Below are positions 16,952 to 26,465 of a DNA stretch of 64,000 nt, one piece after another. A program made the translations under genes and the position numbers. The stretch is from NCBI RefSeq assembly GCF_017643475.1, contig NZ_JAEPNI010000004.1, positions 1 to 64,000 on the forward strand, read 5' to 3'. The DNA comes from Maricaulis sp. Lineage in GTDB: Bacteria; Pseudomonadota; Alphaproteobacteria; Caulobacterales; Maricaulaceae. Position 1 is the stretch's first letter. Every line of letters starts with the position of its first letter. The notes below the pieces were generated by a model. It saw only the letters and a program-made list of their open reading frames with translations, did not search any database and was not told where the DNA came from.

Positions 16952-19045
16952 TTACTCCGCTGCGACCTTGGCCGGTTCGGAACGCAGGGCGGAACAGGCC
17001 GCCAGGGTTTCCGACGCTCGGGCGATCGGGTTGGTGAAATAGAAGTTGGAGACAGCCGAGGTGAAGGCCTCGTCCGCGACATCGCCGGCCTGGCCAACAG
17101 CCTTGGCGTCGAAGTCGGCAGCGCCTTCAGCGCCCGACGCATGGTCGATACCAGCGAAGACCGGGTGGTCCTCGAACAGTTTCATGCGCAGCTGTTCCAG
17201 ATTGTCGTACGGCAGTGTCTTGCCGAGTCGCTCGGACAGCGCCCGGAAGATGGCCCAGTTCTCTTTCGCTTCGCCTTTCGGAAAGACGGAACGCGAAGCC
17301 AGCTGAACACGGCCCTCGGTGTTGACGAAAATGCCGTCCTGTTCGGTCCAGGCGGCGCCCGGCAGGATCAGGTCGGCGCGGTGTGCGCCATTATCGCCGT
17401 GCGAACCGACATAGATCACAAAGGCATCGCCAAAGCTGGACATGTCCAGCTCGTCAGCGCCCAGCAGGACAACCGTGTCCAGCGCCGTGGACTGCATGCC
17501 CGCCACGTCATGACCGCCCTCGCCCGGCAGGAAGCCGAGATCGAGACCGCCGACACGCGATGCGGCCGTGTGCAGTACGTTGAAACCATTCCAGTCTTCG
17601 CTGATTGCGCCAACGGCAGCCGCCAGATCGCCCGCTGCATTGAGCACCTGGGCGCCATCACCGCGGGTTAGAGCGCCGGAGCCGACAATGATCATCGGGC
17701 GTTTGGCGTCTTTCAGCGTCTTGATGAAGCCGGAGCGCTTTTTCTTGAGACCGGCCAGGTCCTTGGCGCTTTCGCCGACATGCTCGTATTCATACGTCAG
17801 ATCAACAGCTTCACCGATAACACCGACCTTGGTGTCATTGTTCAGCCAGGTCTTGCGGATACGGGCATTGATGATCGCGGCCTCAACACGCGGATTGGTG
17901 CCAACCAGCAGGATGGCGTCCGCGTCCTCGATACCGGCGATCGTGGAATTGAACAGATAGTCCTGGCGGGCTCCGCCACCGATTTTGGCGCCGTCCTGGC
18001 GACAATCGATGGAAGCAACACCCAGCGCATCGGCGAGATCCTTGACGGCCTTGAGCTCTTCAACAGAGTTCATATCACCGGCAACAACACCGATTTTCGA
18101 GGCGTCACCGCCCAGTTTTTCAGCGGCAATCGTCAGCGCCTCGGTCCAGTCAGACGGACGCAGCTTGCCGTTTTCACGCACATACGGGCGATCCAGGCGC
18201 TGTTTGCCCAGGCCTTCCCAGGCGTAACGTGTCTTGTCGGAGATCCATTCCTCGTTCACGCCCTCATGGACGCGCGGCAGGATACGCAGAACCGCCGGAC
18301 CGCGATTGTCGACGCGAATGTTGGAGCCAACCGCGTCCATCACGTCGATGGTCTCGGTCTTTTTCAGCTCCCACGGACGCGCGTTGAACGCATACGGTTT
18401 GGAGGTCAGAGCGCCAACCGGGCACAAGTCGATGACGTTACCGGACAGCTCGCTCTCGACCGCGCTTTCCAGATAGGTCGTGATTTCAGCATCTTCACCG
18501 CGACCGATCATGCCGATCTCCGGCGAGCCGGCCACTTCGGTGACGAAACGGACACAGCGCGTACACTGGATACAGCGGGTCATCTCGGTCTTGATGATCG
18601 GACCCATTTCCTTGTCTTCAACCGCGCGCTTGTTCTCCGGGAAACGGGAACCGGTACGGCCATAGGCCAGGGCCTGGTCCTGAAGATCACACTCACCACC
18701 CTGGTCACAGATCGGGCAATCCAGCGGGTGGTTGATCAGGAGGAACTCCATCACACCTTCGCGGGCCTTCTTGACCATCGGGGACAGCGTATTCATCGCC
18801 GGCGGCTCACCATTGGGGCCACCGCGCATGTCTTTCACCTGCATCGCACAGGACGCAGCCGGTTTCGGCGCACCGACCAGCTCAACGAGGCACATGCGGC
18901 AATTGCCCGCCACGGACAGGCGCTCGTGATAACAGAAGCGCGGAATCTCGCGCCCTGCCTCTTCAGCCGCCTGCAACAGCGTGTAGGAATTCGGTACTTC
19001 GATTTCCTCGCCATCGACGATAATTTTGCGGAGATCTTCGCTCAT
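16952..19045 (-). CDS. nuoG: NADH-quinone oxidoreductase subunit G
   Basis: This is the 697-aa peripheral-arm subunit with an electron-relay N-terminal domain. It holds the 2Fe-2S ligands CYHERLSVAGNCRMC, the HPLDCPICDQGGECDLQD block (His-ligated cluster N5) and CIQCTRCVRF with CPVGAL (N4). The rest is a molybdopterin-oxidoreductase-like domain without cofactor. Its length is typical of mitochondrial/alphaproteobacterial forms, shorter than the E. coli one. It follows the small gene at 19049 by 3 bases. Confidence 0.95.
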   Translation of the reverse strand: MSEDLRKIIVDGEEIEVPNSYTLLQAAEEAGREIPRFCYHERLSVAGNCRMCLVELVGAPKPAASCAMQVKDMRGGPNGEPPAMNTLSPMVKKAREGVMEFLLINHPLDCPICDQGGECDLQDQALAYGRTGSRFPENKRAVEDKEMGPIIKTEMTRCIQCTRCVRFVTEVAGSPEIGMIGRGEDAEITTYLESAVESELSGNVIDLCPVGALTSKPYAFNARPWELKKTETIDVMDAVGSNIRVDNRGPAVLRILPRVHEGVNEEWISDKTRYAWEGLGKQRLDRPYVRENGKLRPSDWTEALTIAAEKLGGDASKIGVVAGDMNSVEELKAVKDLADALGVASIDCRQDGAKIGGGARQDYLFNSTIAGIEDADAILLVGTNPRVEAAIINARIRKTWLNNDTKVGVIGEAVDLTYEYEHVGESAKDLAGLKKKRSGFIKTLKDAKRPMIIVGSGALTRGDGAQVLNAAGDLAAAVGAISEDWNGFNVLHTAASRVGGLDLGFLPGEGGHDVAGMQSTALDTVVLLGADELDMSSFGDAFVIYVGSHGDNGAHRADLILPGAAWTEQDGIFVNTEGRVQLASRSVFPKGEAKENWAIFRALSERLGKTLPYDNLEQLRMKLFEDHPVFAGIDHASGAEGAADFDAKAVGQAGDVADEAFTSAVSNFYFTNPIARASETLAACSALRSEPAKVAAE

Positions 19046-19048
19046 GGC

Positions 19049-19264
19049 CTAGTCTTTCGCCTTCAACAGGGTCGAGAGTTCCTCGATCGTATTCTGCACT
19101 TTGAATTCGCCGGCATAGGACGCATTGGGCAGACAGGTGACGACGCTGCCGCCCTTGTCGTGCTCCCGGATGGTCGCAATGGTGTCGACGCGCAGCAGCA
19201 TCTTCTCACCCTTGTGGGACATCACCGGAATAAACCGCGGATTGCCGAAGAAAGTCATCTCCAT
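19049..19264 (-). CDS. Small conserved-looking protein inserted between nuoF and nuoG, 71 aa
   Basis: The start ATG overlaps the nuoF stop (TGATG), and the stop lies 3 bases before nuoG, so it is translated as part of the complex I operon. GGAG before a second ATG at 19258 offers an alternative start. The sequence (MTFFGNPRFIPV at the start, then LLRVDTIATIREHDKGG, ending NTIEELSTLLKAKD) suggests a small beta-strand plus helix fold, loosely like FlbD-type proteins; this likeness is by eye only. It is not one of the 14 standard subunits. It could be an accessory or assembly factor, or an unrelated operon passenger. Confidence 0.7.
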   Translation of the reverse strand: MEMTFFGNPRFIPVMSHKGEKMLLRVDTIATIREHDKGGSVVTCLPNASYAGEFKVQNTIEELSTLLKAKD

Positions 19265-20577
19265 CACTCCGCTGCGACCGACTGGCTGACGAAGACAGGT
19301 TTGCCTTCGCGGTAATTGTTGATCCGCTCTTCAATCTCGTGACGGAAGTGGCGAATGAGACCCTGGACCGGCCATGCAGCCGCATCACCCAGGGCACAGA
19401 TCGTGTGACCTTCTACCTGGCCGGCGACGTCGAGCAGCATGTCGATCTCTTCGATCGTGGACTCGCCTGCCGCCATGCGGGTCAGGACGCGCCACATCCA
19501 GCCGGTGCCTTCGCGGCACGGCGTACACTGGCCGCAGCTCTCGTGACGGTAGAAGTACGAAATCCGGGCAATCGCCTTCACCACGTCGGTGGACTTGTCC
19601 ATGACGATGACGGCAGCCGTACCCAGACCGGACTTGTGCGCGGAAAGCGCATCGAAATCCATCAGCACGTCGTCGCAGATATCCTTGGGCAGCAGGGAAA
19701 CCGAGGAACCACCAGGAATGACGGCCTTGAGATTGTCCCAGCCCCCGCGAACACCGCCGGCATGTGTCTCGATGAGCGTTTTCATCGGGATCGACATGGC
19801 TTCTTCGACGTTACAGGGATTGTTCACATGACCCGAGATCGAGAAGATCTTGGTGCCGACATTGCGCTCACGACCGAAGCTGGAGAACCATTCCGCGCCG
19901 CGACGCAGGATGGTGCCGGCAACCGCGATCGACTCGACATTGTTCACCGTGGTCGGGCAGCCATAAAGGCCGGCATTGGCCGGGAATGGCGGCTTCAGGC
20001 GCGGTTGGCCCTTCTTGCCTTCCAGGCTTTCCAGCAGCGCCGTTTCCTCGCCACAGATATACGCACCAGCCCCGTGGTGGATATAGACGTGGAACGGCCA
20101 GCCATTGGTGTTCTTCTCGCCGATCAGCTTGGCCTCATAGGCCTCCTTGACGGCTTTTTCGAGCGCCAGGCGCTCGGTGACGTACTCGCCACGCAGATAG
20201 ATGTAACAAGCGTGCGCCTGCATCGCGAAGGAGGCGATCATGCAGCCTTCGATCAGGAGGTGCGGATCATGACGCATGATCTCGCGGTCCTTACACGTGC
20301 CCGGCTCTGATTCGTCGGCATTGACGACGAGATAATGCGGACGCGCGCCCACTTCCTGCGGCATGAAGGACCATTTCAGGCCGGTCGGGAAACCGGCGCC
20401 ACCGCGGCCACGCAGGCCGGAGGCTTTCATCTGGTCGATGATCCAGTGACGGCCCTGTTCAAGGATGTCCTTGGTGCCATTCCATGCGCCACGCTGTTTG
20501 GCAGCCTCCAGCCCCGGGCTGTGATGACCAAACAGGTTGGTGAAGATACGATCTTTATCCTGGAGAAGCTCTACCAT
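19264..20577 (-). CDS. nuoF: NADH-quinone oxidoreductase subunit F
   Basis: This is the 437-aa NADH-binding, FMN-carrying subunit. Visible are [18 protein letters not shown] (NADH site), the FMN region [13 protein letters not shown], and the N3 cluster ligands [12 protein letters not shown] with a later Cys in HTICALGDA. Normal length; it starts 2 bases after nuoE ends. Confidence 0.96.
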   Translation of the reverse strand: MVELLQDKDRIFTNLFGHHSPGLEAAKQRGAWNGTKDILEQGRHWIIDQMKASGLRGRGGAGFPTGLKWSFMPQEVGARPHYLVVNADESEPGTCKDREIMRHDPHLLIEGCMIASFAMQAHACYIYLRGEYVTERLALEKAVKEAYEAKLIGEKNTNGWPFHVYIHHGAGAYICGEETALLESLEGKKGQPRLKPPFPANAGLYGCPTTVNNVESIAVAGTILRRGAEWFSSFGRERNVGTKIFSISGHVNNPCNVEEAMSIPMKTLIETHAGGVRGGWDNLKAVIPGGSSVSLLPKDICDDVLMDFDALSAHKSGLGTAAVIVMDKSTDVVKAIARISYFYRHESCGQCTPCREGTGWMWRVLTRMAAGESTIEEIDMLLDVAGQVEGHTICALGDAAAWPVQGLIRHFRHEIEERINNYREGKPVFVSQSVAAE

Positions 20578-20579
20578 GA

Positions 20580-21245
20580 TCAGCCCTCCGCCTTCTCTGT
20601 GTTCGGCAGCTTGATCTTCTTGGCCTTTGAACCGTCATAGAGGCTCGGATCAGACAGAACAGACGTGCCGTGCGGCTCGGACGCGTTGCGCTCGGATTGC
20701 GGGCCGTACTCGACCTTGTTTCCGGCGGCCAGATCGTCGAGCAGTTTCTCGAATTTCTCGGCGTCGAGATCCTCGATGTAATGGTCACCCTCGCCATTGG
20801 CGAGCTGGATCATCGGGGCGTTGGCGCAGGCGCCCATGCATTCGACCTCAACCCAGGTGAACTTGCCGTCTTCGGAAATCTCGTGCTGCTTGCCGATCCG
20901 GTTCTTGCAGATCTTGATCAGCTCGTCAGAGCCACGCAGCATGCACGGTGTCGTGCCACAGACCTGGACCAGATGCTCACCGACCGGGGCCAGGTTGAAC
21001 ATGGTGTAGAAGGTCGCGACTTCGTAGACGCGGATATAGGGCATATCCAGACGCGAGGCGATTTCGCGGATTGCCGGTTCGGACACCCAGCTTTCCTGCT
21101 TCTGCGCGATCCACAGCATCGGGATGACGGCAGAGGCCTTTTTCTCTTCCGGGTACTTGCCCAGCCAGAACTTGATCTCGTCTTCGCTCTTCTTTTTGAA
21201 GGCGAAGCTATCCGGCTGCTCTTTTGCGAGACGGCGAACGCTCAT
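20580..21245 (-). CDS. nuoE: NADH-quinone oxidoreductase subunit E
   Basis: This is the 221-aa thioredoxin-like subunit with the N1a 2Fe-2S cluster: [14 protein letters not shown] and MGACANAPM carry the four cysteines. At 221 aa it has a longer C-terminal tail ([15 protein letters not shown], ending [10 protein letters not shown]) than the E. coli protein, as in other alphaproteobacteria. The start overlaps the nuoD stop (ATGA). Confidence 0.95.
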   Translation of the reverse strand: MSVRRLAKEQPDSFAFKKKSEDEIKFWLGKYPEEKKASAVIPMLWIAQKQESWVSEPAIREIASRLDMPYIRVYEVATFYTMFNLAPVGEHLVQVCGTTPCMLRGSDELIKICKNRIGKQHEISEDGKFTWVEVECMGACANAPMIQLANGEGDHYIEDLDAEKFEKLLDDLAAGNKVEYGPQSERNASEPHGTSVLSDPSLYDGSKAKKIKLPNTEKAEG

Positions 21246-22444
21246 CGGTCGATCTCCCCGAACACGACGTCCAGTGAACCAATAATGGCGGATACGTCAG
21301 CGAGCATGTGCCCGCGATTGAGGTGGTCCATGGCGGACAGGTGGGCAAAGCCCGGCGCGCGGATCTTCACGCGATACGGCTTGTTGGTACCGTCGGCCAC
21401 GAGATAGACGCCAAACTCGCCCTTGGGCGCTTCCACACAGGCATAGACCTCGCCCGCATCGACATGCACACCCTCGGTGTAGAGCTTGAAGTGCTGGATC
21501 AGGGCTTCCATGGACTGTTTCATCTCGGCGCGACGTGGCGGAGAATGTTTGGAATCGGTGGCCAGCACCTCACCCTGGTTCTCGTCCTGCATCAGCCAGT
21601 CACAGCACTGGATCATGATCTTAACGGACTCGCGCATCTCCTCCATGCGGCAGAGATAGCGGTCATAACAATCGCCATTCTTGCCAACCGGGATGTTGAA
21701 CTCGAGCTCGTCGTAAACTTCATACGGTTGCGCGCGGCGCAGGTCCCAGGCCATGCCGGAACCGCGCACCATCACGCCGGAGAAACCCCATTCCAGGGCC
21801 TCTTCCTTGGAGACGATACCGATATCGGCATTGCGCTGTTTGAAGATGCGGTTTTCCGTCAGCAGGCTGTCGATATCGTCCAGCGCCTTGGGAAAATCAT
21901 CACACCACTGGCGGATGTCCGCGAGCAGTTGCGGCGGCAGGTCCTGGTGGACACCGCCAACGCGGAAATAATGCGCGTGCATACGAGCACCACAGGCGCG
22001 CTCGTAGAAGATCATCAGCTTCTCACGCTCTTCAAAACCCCAGAGCGGCGGCGTCAGCGCGCCCACATCCATGGCCTGGGTGGTGACGTTGAGAAGATGG
22101 TTCAGGATCCGGCCGATTTCCGAATAGAGCACGCGGATATACTGGCCACGGCGCGGCACGGTGACACCAGCCAGACGCTCTGCAGCCATGCAGAAAGCGT
22201 GCTCCTGGTTCATCGGCGCGACATAGTCGAGACGGTCGAAATAGCCGATACCCTGGAGATAGGTCTTGTGCTCGAGCAGTTTCTCGGTACCGCGGTGCAA
22301 GAGGCCGATATGCGGGTCAACGCGTTCGACAACCTCGCCGTCCAGCTCCAGCACGAGGCGCAGAACACCGTGTGCCGCCGGGTGCTGGGGACCGAAATTG
22401 ATCGTGAAGTTACGTTCGGAGGTTTGCGCCTGATCATCAGCCAT
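21242..22444 (-). CDS. nuoD: NADH-quinone oxidoreductase subunit D
   Basis: This is the 400-aa 49-kDa subunit, homologous to the large subunit of NiFe hydrogenases, lining the quinone site. Signatures are [32 protein letters not shown] and [15 protein letters not shown] near the end. It is separate from nuoC (no CD fusion), with 3 bases between them. Confidence 0.96.
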   Translation of the reverse strand: MADDQAQTSERNFTINFGPQHPAAHGVLRLVLELDGEVVERVDPHIGLLHRGTEKLLEHKTYLQGIGYFDRLDYVAPMNQEHAFCMAAERLAGVTVPRRGQYIRVLYSEIGRILNHLLNVTTQAMDVGALTPPLWGFEEREKLMIFYERACGARMHAHYFRVGGVHQDLPPQLLADIRQWCDDFPKALDDIDSLLTENRIFKQRNADIGIVSKEEALEWGFSGVMVRGSGMAWDLRRAQPYEVYDELEFNIPVGKNGDCYDRYLCRMEEMRESVKIMIQCCDWLMQDENQGEVLATDSKHSPPRRAEMKQSMEALIQHFKLYTEGVHVDAGEVYACVEAPKGEFGVYLVADGTNKPYRVKIRAPGFAHLSAMDHLNRGHMLADVSAIIGSLDVVFGEIDR

Positions 22445-22447
22445 GAT

Positions 22448-23050
22448 TTAACCCTCCGCCTTCTCGTCGCCCGGGAGCACGTATTTCGCGCCTTCCCACG
22501 GGCTCATGAAATCAAAGTCGCGATATTCCTGGACCAGTTCGACCGGCTCATAGACGACGCGTTTTTCTTCTTCATCCCAGCGCACCTCGACATAACCCGT
22601 CAGCGGGAAGTCCTTGCGCAGCGGATAACCCTCGAAACCATAGTCCGTCAGCAGACGGCGCAGGTCCGGGTGGTTGGAGAATGTGATGCCATACATGTCG
22701 AAGGCTTCACGCTCGAACCAGTTGGCGACCGGGAACAAGTCGCAGATCGAGGCGACCGGGGTCTCCTCGTCGACGCAGAGTTTCACGCGGATACGCTGGT
22801 TCTGCTGCATGGACAGCATGTGATAGACGACCTCGAAACGCTCGGCGCGTTGCGGATAGTCGACACCACAGATGTCGATCAGCGTGGTGAACCGGCAGGT
22901 CGGGTCATCGCGCAGGAAACGGATGACGTCCTCGATACGGTCGTCGTGGATCTCAACCGTCAGCTCGCCGTGGGCGATTGACCAGTTGGTCACAGCCGTC
23001 TCCTGAGAGGCGGCGATGTGTTCACCCAGCGTTTTGAGAGCTTCGCTCAT
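22448..23050 (-). CDS. nuoC: NADH-quinone oxidoreductase subunit C
   Basis: This is the 200-aa 30-kDa subunit that packs against NuoD. Recognisable blocks are FERECFDMYGI-like [39 protein letters not shown] and [10 protein letters not shown]. It lies 21 bases after nuoB. Confidence 0.95.
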   Translation of the reverse strand: MSEALKTLGEHIAASQETAVTNWSIAHGELTVEIHDDRIEDVIRFLRDDPTCRFTTLIDICGVDYPQRAERFEVVYHMLSMQQNQRIRVKLCVDEETPVASICDLFPVANWFEREAFDMYGITFSNHPDLRRLLTDYGFEGYPLRKDFPLTGYVEVRWDEEEKRVVYEPVELVQEYRDFDFMSPWEGAKYVLPGDEKAEG

Positions 23051-23071
23051 TCATCTCTCCTGGTGCGCGGA

Positions 23072-23635
23072 TCAGCGCTCGATCGAGCCTTCGCGGCGGA
23101 TTTTCTTCTGCAGCTGCAGGATGCCGTAAACCAGCGCCTCGGCTGTCGGCGGACAACCCGGCACATAGACATCTACCGGCACGATGCGGTCACACCCGCG
23201 AACGACCGAATATGAATAGTGGTAATACCCACCCCCATTGGCACAGGACCCCATGGAGATGACGTAGCGCGGCTCGGGCATCTGGTCGTAGACCTTGCGC
23301 AGGGCCGGAGCCATCTTGTTGGTCAGCGTGCCGGCCACGATCATCACGTCGGACTGGCGCGGGGATGCACGCGGAGCAAACCCGAAACGCTCGACGTCGT
23401 AACGTGGCATGGAGGCCTGCATCATTTCAACGGCGCAACAGGCCAGACCAAAGGTCATCCACATCAGCGAGCCGGTGCGCGCCCAGGTGACGAGATCGTC
23501 GGCAGCCGCAACGACGAACCCCTTGTCAGCGAGGGCGTCGGACACGCCATCAAAGAAGGGATCGTGTTTCTTCGGGTCATAGTGCGGGACGGCAGCGCGT
23601 CCGGCCATGCCATTCGGGGTGAGATCAGAGGCCAT
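23072..23635 (-). CDS. nuoB: NADH-quinone oxidoreductase subunit B
   Basis: This is the 187-aa subunit that carries the terminal cluster N2. The tandem cysteines are in [11 protein letters not shown]; the others are in [11 protein letters not shown] and [12 protein letters not shown]. It starts 3 bases after nuoA ends. Confidence 0.96.
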   Translation of the reverse strand: MASDLTPNGMAGRAAVPHYDPKKHDPFFDGVSDALADKGFVVAAADDLVTWARTGSLMWMTFGLACCAVEMMQASMPRYDVERFGFAPRASPRQSDVMIVAGTLTNKMAPALRKVYDQMPEPRYVISMGSCANGGGYYHYSYSVVRGCDRIVPVDVYVPGCPPTAEALVYGILQLQKKIRREGSIER

Positions 23636-23638
23636 GAC

Positions 23639-24007
23639 TTACTCCCAGTCCAACGCGCCTTTTTTCAGCTCGTAAACGAAGCCGATGGTCAGCACGCCGA
23701 GGAAAACCATCATCGACCAGAACTCGAACTCGCCGAGGTGTTCCCGCAGGGTGACCGCCCATGGGAAGAGGAAGGCGACTTCCAGGTCGAAGATGATGAA
23801 AAGGATTGCCACCAGGTAGAAGCGGACATCGAACTTCATCCGCGCATCGTCGAATGCTTCAAAGCCACATTCATAGGTGGAGACTTTTTCCGGGTCCGGC
23901 TTTGACGGTGCGATCACGAAGGCCGCAAGCATGAAACCAATCCCGATAACGGCAGCAATGCCGAAGAAGATGAGGATCGGAAGGTAGTCGAGAAGAAGCG
24001 TGTCCAT
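23639..24007 (-). CDS. nuoA: NADH-quinone oxidoreductase subunit A
   Basis: This is a 122-aa three-helix subunit, first gene of the complex I operon. The loop [27 protein letters not shown] (family block, here in part) identifies it. I chose the ATG at 24007, which gives the usual [11 protein letters not shown] start; the frame is open upstream but has no family similarity there. The 228-base gap upstream must hold the operon promoter; I could not pick out a convincing one. Confidence 0.95.
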   Translation of the reverse strand: MDTLLLDYLPILIFFGIAAVIGIGFMLAAFVIAPSKPDPEKVSTYECGFEAFDDARMKFDVRFYLVAILFIIFDLEVAFLFPWAVTLREHLGEFEFWSMMVFLGVLTIGFVYELKKGALDWE

Positions 24008-24235
24008 GATCAGCACTCGCCGGGTCCGAATTTCAGCTCTCGGGCGAAGATCTGGAACACTGGCGTGACCCGCGGGGAGCGAATCAGAAACGCCAAGAAG
24101 AGCCCCCGCCCGAATTTTGCCGGAAGCTAGATCGCACCGGCGCTTCGGGCAAGGGCAAAACACCGCCGGAGTTCAGTTCTCTACCGCTTTATCCGCAAAG
24201 AGGTTTCCAGTTGCGAACAGGTCGCAGAAAACGGG

Positions 24236-24688
24236 CTATTTTGCGGTGATCCCGAGTACGGATTTCCAGAAATTCACACGCAAAAAGGGCGAGCGCAGCG
24301 AAAACGCGCGGTCCGGGAAGATATGCCAGGGCTTGTACCCCCATTCCCGAATCTGTTGCCGTGCCTGGTCACCAAGGCCAGCCGCATAGGCAGCAGCGAT
24401 GGCAGCGCGCCGAGAACACCAGGAAGAGCGCGAGCGACGGAACTCGGCCAGCGCACGCCCCTCGATAGCGCCGACGTGCTGGAAAACTGCGCGCAAGCGC
24501 ACGAATTCCCGCAATCGGGCCACACTATCGAGGGACAGCACGAGCACCCCGAGCACAGCCAGGACAGACAGCCAGAGAAACGGGCTGGCTAGGGCGATAA
24601 TCAGCGAACTGCCCAGCAGAAGCAGGGGCGGCCAGGTCGCGCGAAGCGACCAGAGCTGGAAATCGAGAAAAGCCTTGGATGTACGCAT
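24236..24688 (-). CDS. Hypothetical membrane protein, 150 aa
   Basis: Two adjacent hydrophobic segments near residues 18-52 (PPLLLLGSSLIIALASPF, LSVLAVLGVLVLSL) are followed by an Arg-rich cytoplasmic part and a C-terminal region with WGYKPWHIFPDR. I recognise no family. It lies upstream of nuoA on the same strand, but a 228-base gap suggests a separate unit, and it is divergent from the gene at 24815. Confidence 0.6.
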   Translation of the reverse strand: MRTSKAFLDFQLWSLRATWPPLLLLGSSLIIALASPFLWLSVLAVLGVLVLSLDSVARLREFVRLRAVFQHVGAIEGRALAEFRRSRSSWCSRRAAIAAAYAAGLGDQARQQIREWGYKPWHIFPDRAFSLRSPFLRVNFWKSVLGITAK

Positions 24689-24814
24689 GCGCCGAGCTTT
24701 TCCGCTTCACCGGCAAACAGATAGAGGGACGTGCACGCTGAGCGTCCCCTTGCCTCTTTGCACCGGCCCAGACTCGTGCCGATCTGTCAGCGTGAAGGAA
24801 AAACGGGGATTGTC

Positions 24815-25489
24815 ATGCTGGCTGATTACTACGGCGTTATAGGCTTCGCGCTGATCGCCGTCCTTTTTTCGTATCTGGTGGACCACAGCCCCCTGAAAGC
24901 CCGCACCCTGTCCGCTCGCATGGACCGCTACAGGTCACACTGGATGAGCGCGATGGCGGCACGGGAAGTCCGCATCGTCGACAGCCAGATTATCAGCGGC
25001 TTGCAGAACGGTATCGCTTTTTTCGCCTCAACCGCGCTGCTGGGAATAGGTGCGGCCTTTACCCTTCTCACTGCCCTGGACAATGTCATGGCCGCCGTCC
25101 GCGACATCCCGGCGCTTGCTGTCGGGTCTCGAACCCAATGGGAAGTCATGAGCATCGGCCTTCTGATGATCTATGCCTATGCCTTCTTCAAATTCGGCTG
25201 GGCCTATCGCCTGATCAACTACTGCGCCGTCCTTTTGGGCTCGACGCGGGATGTGGAACGTGGTGACAGCCCCGACGCGCAATGCCTGAGACAGGCCGAG
25301 CTGGCCAGCGAGATGAATGTACTCGCTGGCCGCCAGTTCAATCGAGGACTGCGTGCGCTCTTTCTTTCCATCGGATATCTTGCCTGGATCGCTGGTCCCC
25401 TCGCCCAGATCCTCGCAACGGCAGCGATCGCCAGCCTGCTGGCCTATCGCCAGTTCTACAGCCCGGCGCTGGACCTGCTGAAAGATTGA
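24815..25489 (+). CDS. DUF599 family membrane protein, 224 aa
   Basis: It has about four hydrophobic segments (YYGVIGFALIAVLFSYLV, IAFFASTALLGIGAAFTLL, MSIGLLMIYAYAFFKFGWAYRLINY, a C-terminal LFLSIGYLAWIAGPL). The RYRSHWM motif and FFKFGWAYRLINYCAVLLGS match the DUF599 pattern. The ATG at 24815 has GGGG 6 bases upstream; an earlier frame start at 24731 is unlikely. Role unknown. Confidence 0.75.
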   Translation: MLADYYGVIGFALIAVLFSYLVDHSPLKARTLSARMDRYRSHWMSAMAAREVRIVDSQIISGLQNGIAFFASTALLGIGAAFTLLTALDNVMAAVRDIPALAVGSRTQWEVMSIGLLMIYAYAFFKFGWAYRLINYCAVLLGSTRDVERGDSPDAQCLRQAELASEMNVLAGRQFNRGLRALFLSIGYLAWIAGPLAQILATAAIASLLAYRQFYSPALDLLKD

Positions 25490-25541
25490 CAACCTGCCCT
25501 TCCCGGAAAAAAGTGAACAGCGTTCGCTACGGGAGGCAGGC

Positions 25542-26375
25542 TTGGCTGAAGCTGTGACACCGCAAGACCTGGAGATCTCGCCGCGCAATCTGAAATTCGC
25601 GCGGGAGAGCAAAGCCAAGCGTTGGTGGGCAGGCGGCGATCCGATTTCGACAGCCTGGTACAATGCCCTCTCCGTCACCTTCCCAGCTGGCGAGACATTC
25701 TTCATCGAGAGTGTGCGGCGCTCTGAAAAACAGGTTCCCGAACAGCTGGCACTACAGATCAGGGCCTTCGTCAAGCAGGAGGCGTTCCAAACGCGCGAAC
25801 ACAATGCCTTCAACGCCCGCGTCAAGGAGGCCGGCTACGATATCGCCCATATGGAGGCAGAGGTTCAGGCCCGTCTCGACCAGGCACGCGAAACGCATCC
25901 GGTTGTCCAGCTTGGCCTCACGACGGCGCTGGAACATTTCACGGCCATTTTTGCTCATTCTGCGCTGAAACAGCCCGAATTGCTCAACGGTGCCGACAGG
26001 GAAGCCCAGCGCATGTGGGGCTGGCACGCCATTGAAGAGATTGAGCACAAGGCCGTCGCCTTCGACATATATCGCCATGCCACGCGGGACGTGCCGAAGT
26101 TCAAGCGCTGGATGATCCGCTCGATGACCTTCCTCAATGTCTCCCGCAATTTCATCACCGGCCGCTGGCGCGAAGCTCTGGATTTGCTCGAACAGGACGG
26201 GATAATCGGCTTCAAGGCCCGCTGGAAACTGGCCTGGCTCCTGTGGGGCAAACCGGGGCTGATACGGCGCGTATTCCTGGCTTGGCTGGCCTATTTCCGG
26301 CCCGGATTTCACCCCTGGCAGGTCGATGACCGCGCACTCATCGCAGACGCCCAGAAACGGCTCGACCTCGCCTGA
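25542..26375 (+). CDS. Predicted metal-dependent hydrolase, PF10118 family, 277 aa
   Basis: The start is a TTG with GGGAGG placed 5 bases before it. The four-helix, diiron-like pattern is visible: FVKQEAFQTREHNAFN (Glu and Glu/His), LTTALEHFTAIFA and WGWHAIEEIEHKAVAFDIY (ExxH). This is the PF10118 group, annotated as metal-dependent hydrolases on weak grounds; the fold is ferritin-like. The substrate is unknown. It lies 52 bases after the DUF599 gene. Confidence 0.8.
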   Translation: MAEAVTPQDLEISPRNLKFARESKAKRWWAGGDPISTAWYNALSVTFPAGETFFIESVRRSEKQVPEQLALQIRAFVKQEAFQTREHNAFNARVKEAGYDIAHMEAEVQARLDQARETHPVVQLGLTTALEHFTAIFAHSALKQPELLNGADREAQRMWGWHAIEEIEHKAVAFDIYRHATRDVPKFKRWMIRSMTFLNVSRNFITGRWREALDLLEQDGIIGFKARWKLAWLLWGKPGLIRRVFLAWLAYFRPGFHPWQVDDRALIADAQKRLDLA

Positions 26376-26465
26376 CGCCAAAATGGCTAGCCCCGCCCTT
26401 CCATTCGTTTTATCTCTTTGAGCCAAATCGGGCACAAGTCTTGAGCGTTTCAGGGGAGTTTCAAG

